40,167 nucleotides of DNA, from the NCBI GenBank assembly GCA_046704785.1, contig JBJKRF010000082.1, forward strand, positions 1 to 40,167, given 5' to 3'. Source of the DNA: JBJKRF01 sp046704785 (lineage in GTDB: Bacteria > Chloroflexota > Anaerolineae > Anaerolineales > Villigracilaceae). This document shows, piece by piece, positions 40,099-40,167 of this stretch. The notes under the pieces are model-generated. The model saw nothing but the letters and a program-made list of their open reading frames with translations, was not told where the DNA came from and ran no database searches. The position numbers and the translations under genes were made by a program. Numbering within the stretch: position 1 is the first letter of the stretch; the number at the start of each line of letters is the position of its first letter.

Positions 40099-40167
40099 AT
40101 GACCCGAAACGACTTGGCTCAGATGAGCCACGATGAATTGATTGATCTGGTTCTGGCGCAAGCGCAG
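40099..40167 (+). CDS. N-terminal fragment, possibly an IS66-type transposase
   Basis: Twenty-three residues are visible before the window ends: MTRNDLAQMSHDELIDLVLA and three more. The DLAQMSHDELIDLVLA stretch resembles the helical start of IS66-family transposases, but too little is present to be sure. There is no clear ribosome site near the ATG. Palindromes and repeated ATAGGGT sequence (40057-40094) just upstream could belong to an element end. Confidence 0.35.
   Translation, partial: MTRNDLAQMSHDELIDLVLAQAQ

Noticed and set aside
1..40167. CRISPR array, prophage, toxin-antitoxin or defence island
   Set aside because: No regularly spaced repeats, phage structural genes or recognisable defence proteins were found on either strand.

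Overview
The window is a gene-dense, moderately GC-rich bacterial chromosome segment with about 35 protein genes, two tRNA genes and one small non-autonomous mobile element. The gene set fits a member of the Chloroflexota, most likely an Anaerolineae-like lineage: a Ycf45/SpoIIIAA-type R3H ATPase, a Flp-type pilin, an NitT/TauT-like importer with tandem-duplicated permease, an archaeal-type IMP cyclohydrolase, many genes with a -10 box directly in front of the start codon, and Escherichia coli-like Icd and SdhB. The taxonomic call is inference from gene content; there is no rRNA in the window.

Layout. 1-620: no gene at first, then two tRNA-Ser genes on the minus strand. 685-2022: miaB, diverging from the tRNAs, ended by a bidirectional terminator. 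2127-5221 (minus): a Flp pilin with its own promoter, then the group MBL-fold protein > asparaginase II > endonuclease III. 5338-8579 (minus): threonine synthase > GAF-GAF-PAS histidine kinase. 8756-9571 (plus): a 38-residue membrane peptide followed by a HAD phosphatase. 9643-13217 (minus): PadR regulator > small membrane protein > MFS efflux pump > YjjX-type NTPase > DUF998 membrane protein, headed by a consensus promoter with a palindromic operator. 13416-17495 (plus): enoyl-CoA hydratase, AAC(3)-like acetyltransferase and ComEC. 17662-24029 (plus): a TCA-cycle block with icd and a succinate dehydrogenase locus holding two different membrane-anchor pairs in front of one sdhA-sdhB. 24163-27195 (plus): duplicated ABC permease and its ATPase. 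27493-29121 (plus): R3H ATPase. 29194-30342 (minus): HtrA-like protease. 30608-33351 (plus): tmk, a lipoprotein, a ClbS/DfsB-like protein and an S51 peptidase. 33386-33778 (minus): FmdB zinc ribbon. 33908-37655 (plus): gmk, rhomboid protease, UDP-glucose dehydrogenase and a methyltransferase, converging on a second methyltransferase (37652-38395, minus). 38569-39983 (plus): PurO and an isoprenylcysteine methyltransferase-like protein. 40099 to the end: the start of a probable transposase gene behind a strong promoter.

How the genes fit together. Icd and succinate dehydrogenase supply two oxidative TCA steps, the second feeding quinone. MiaB modifies tRNAs like the neighbouring tRNA-Ser(UGA). 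The PadR block looks like a regulated efflux operon. Tmk, Gmk, PurO and YjjX are nucleotide-metabolism genes scattered among unrelated neighbours.

The most notable observations are: (1) a 151-bp imperfect palindromic element with 8-bp direct repeats, inserted between two SdhCD anchor pairs; (2) the different potential haem-ligand histidines of those two pairs; (3) seven genes whose promoter -10 box lies only 5-9 bases before the start codon, implying leaderless mRNAs; (4) two proteins with metallo-beta-lactamase folds that have lost the metal-binding motif, one of them the ComEC C-terminal domain; and (5) a 38-residue membrane peptide gene missed by ordinary length cut-offs. I see no CRISPR array, prophage or clear defence system.
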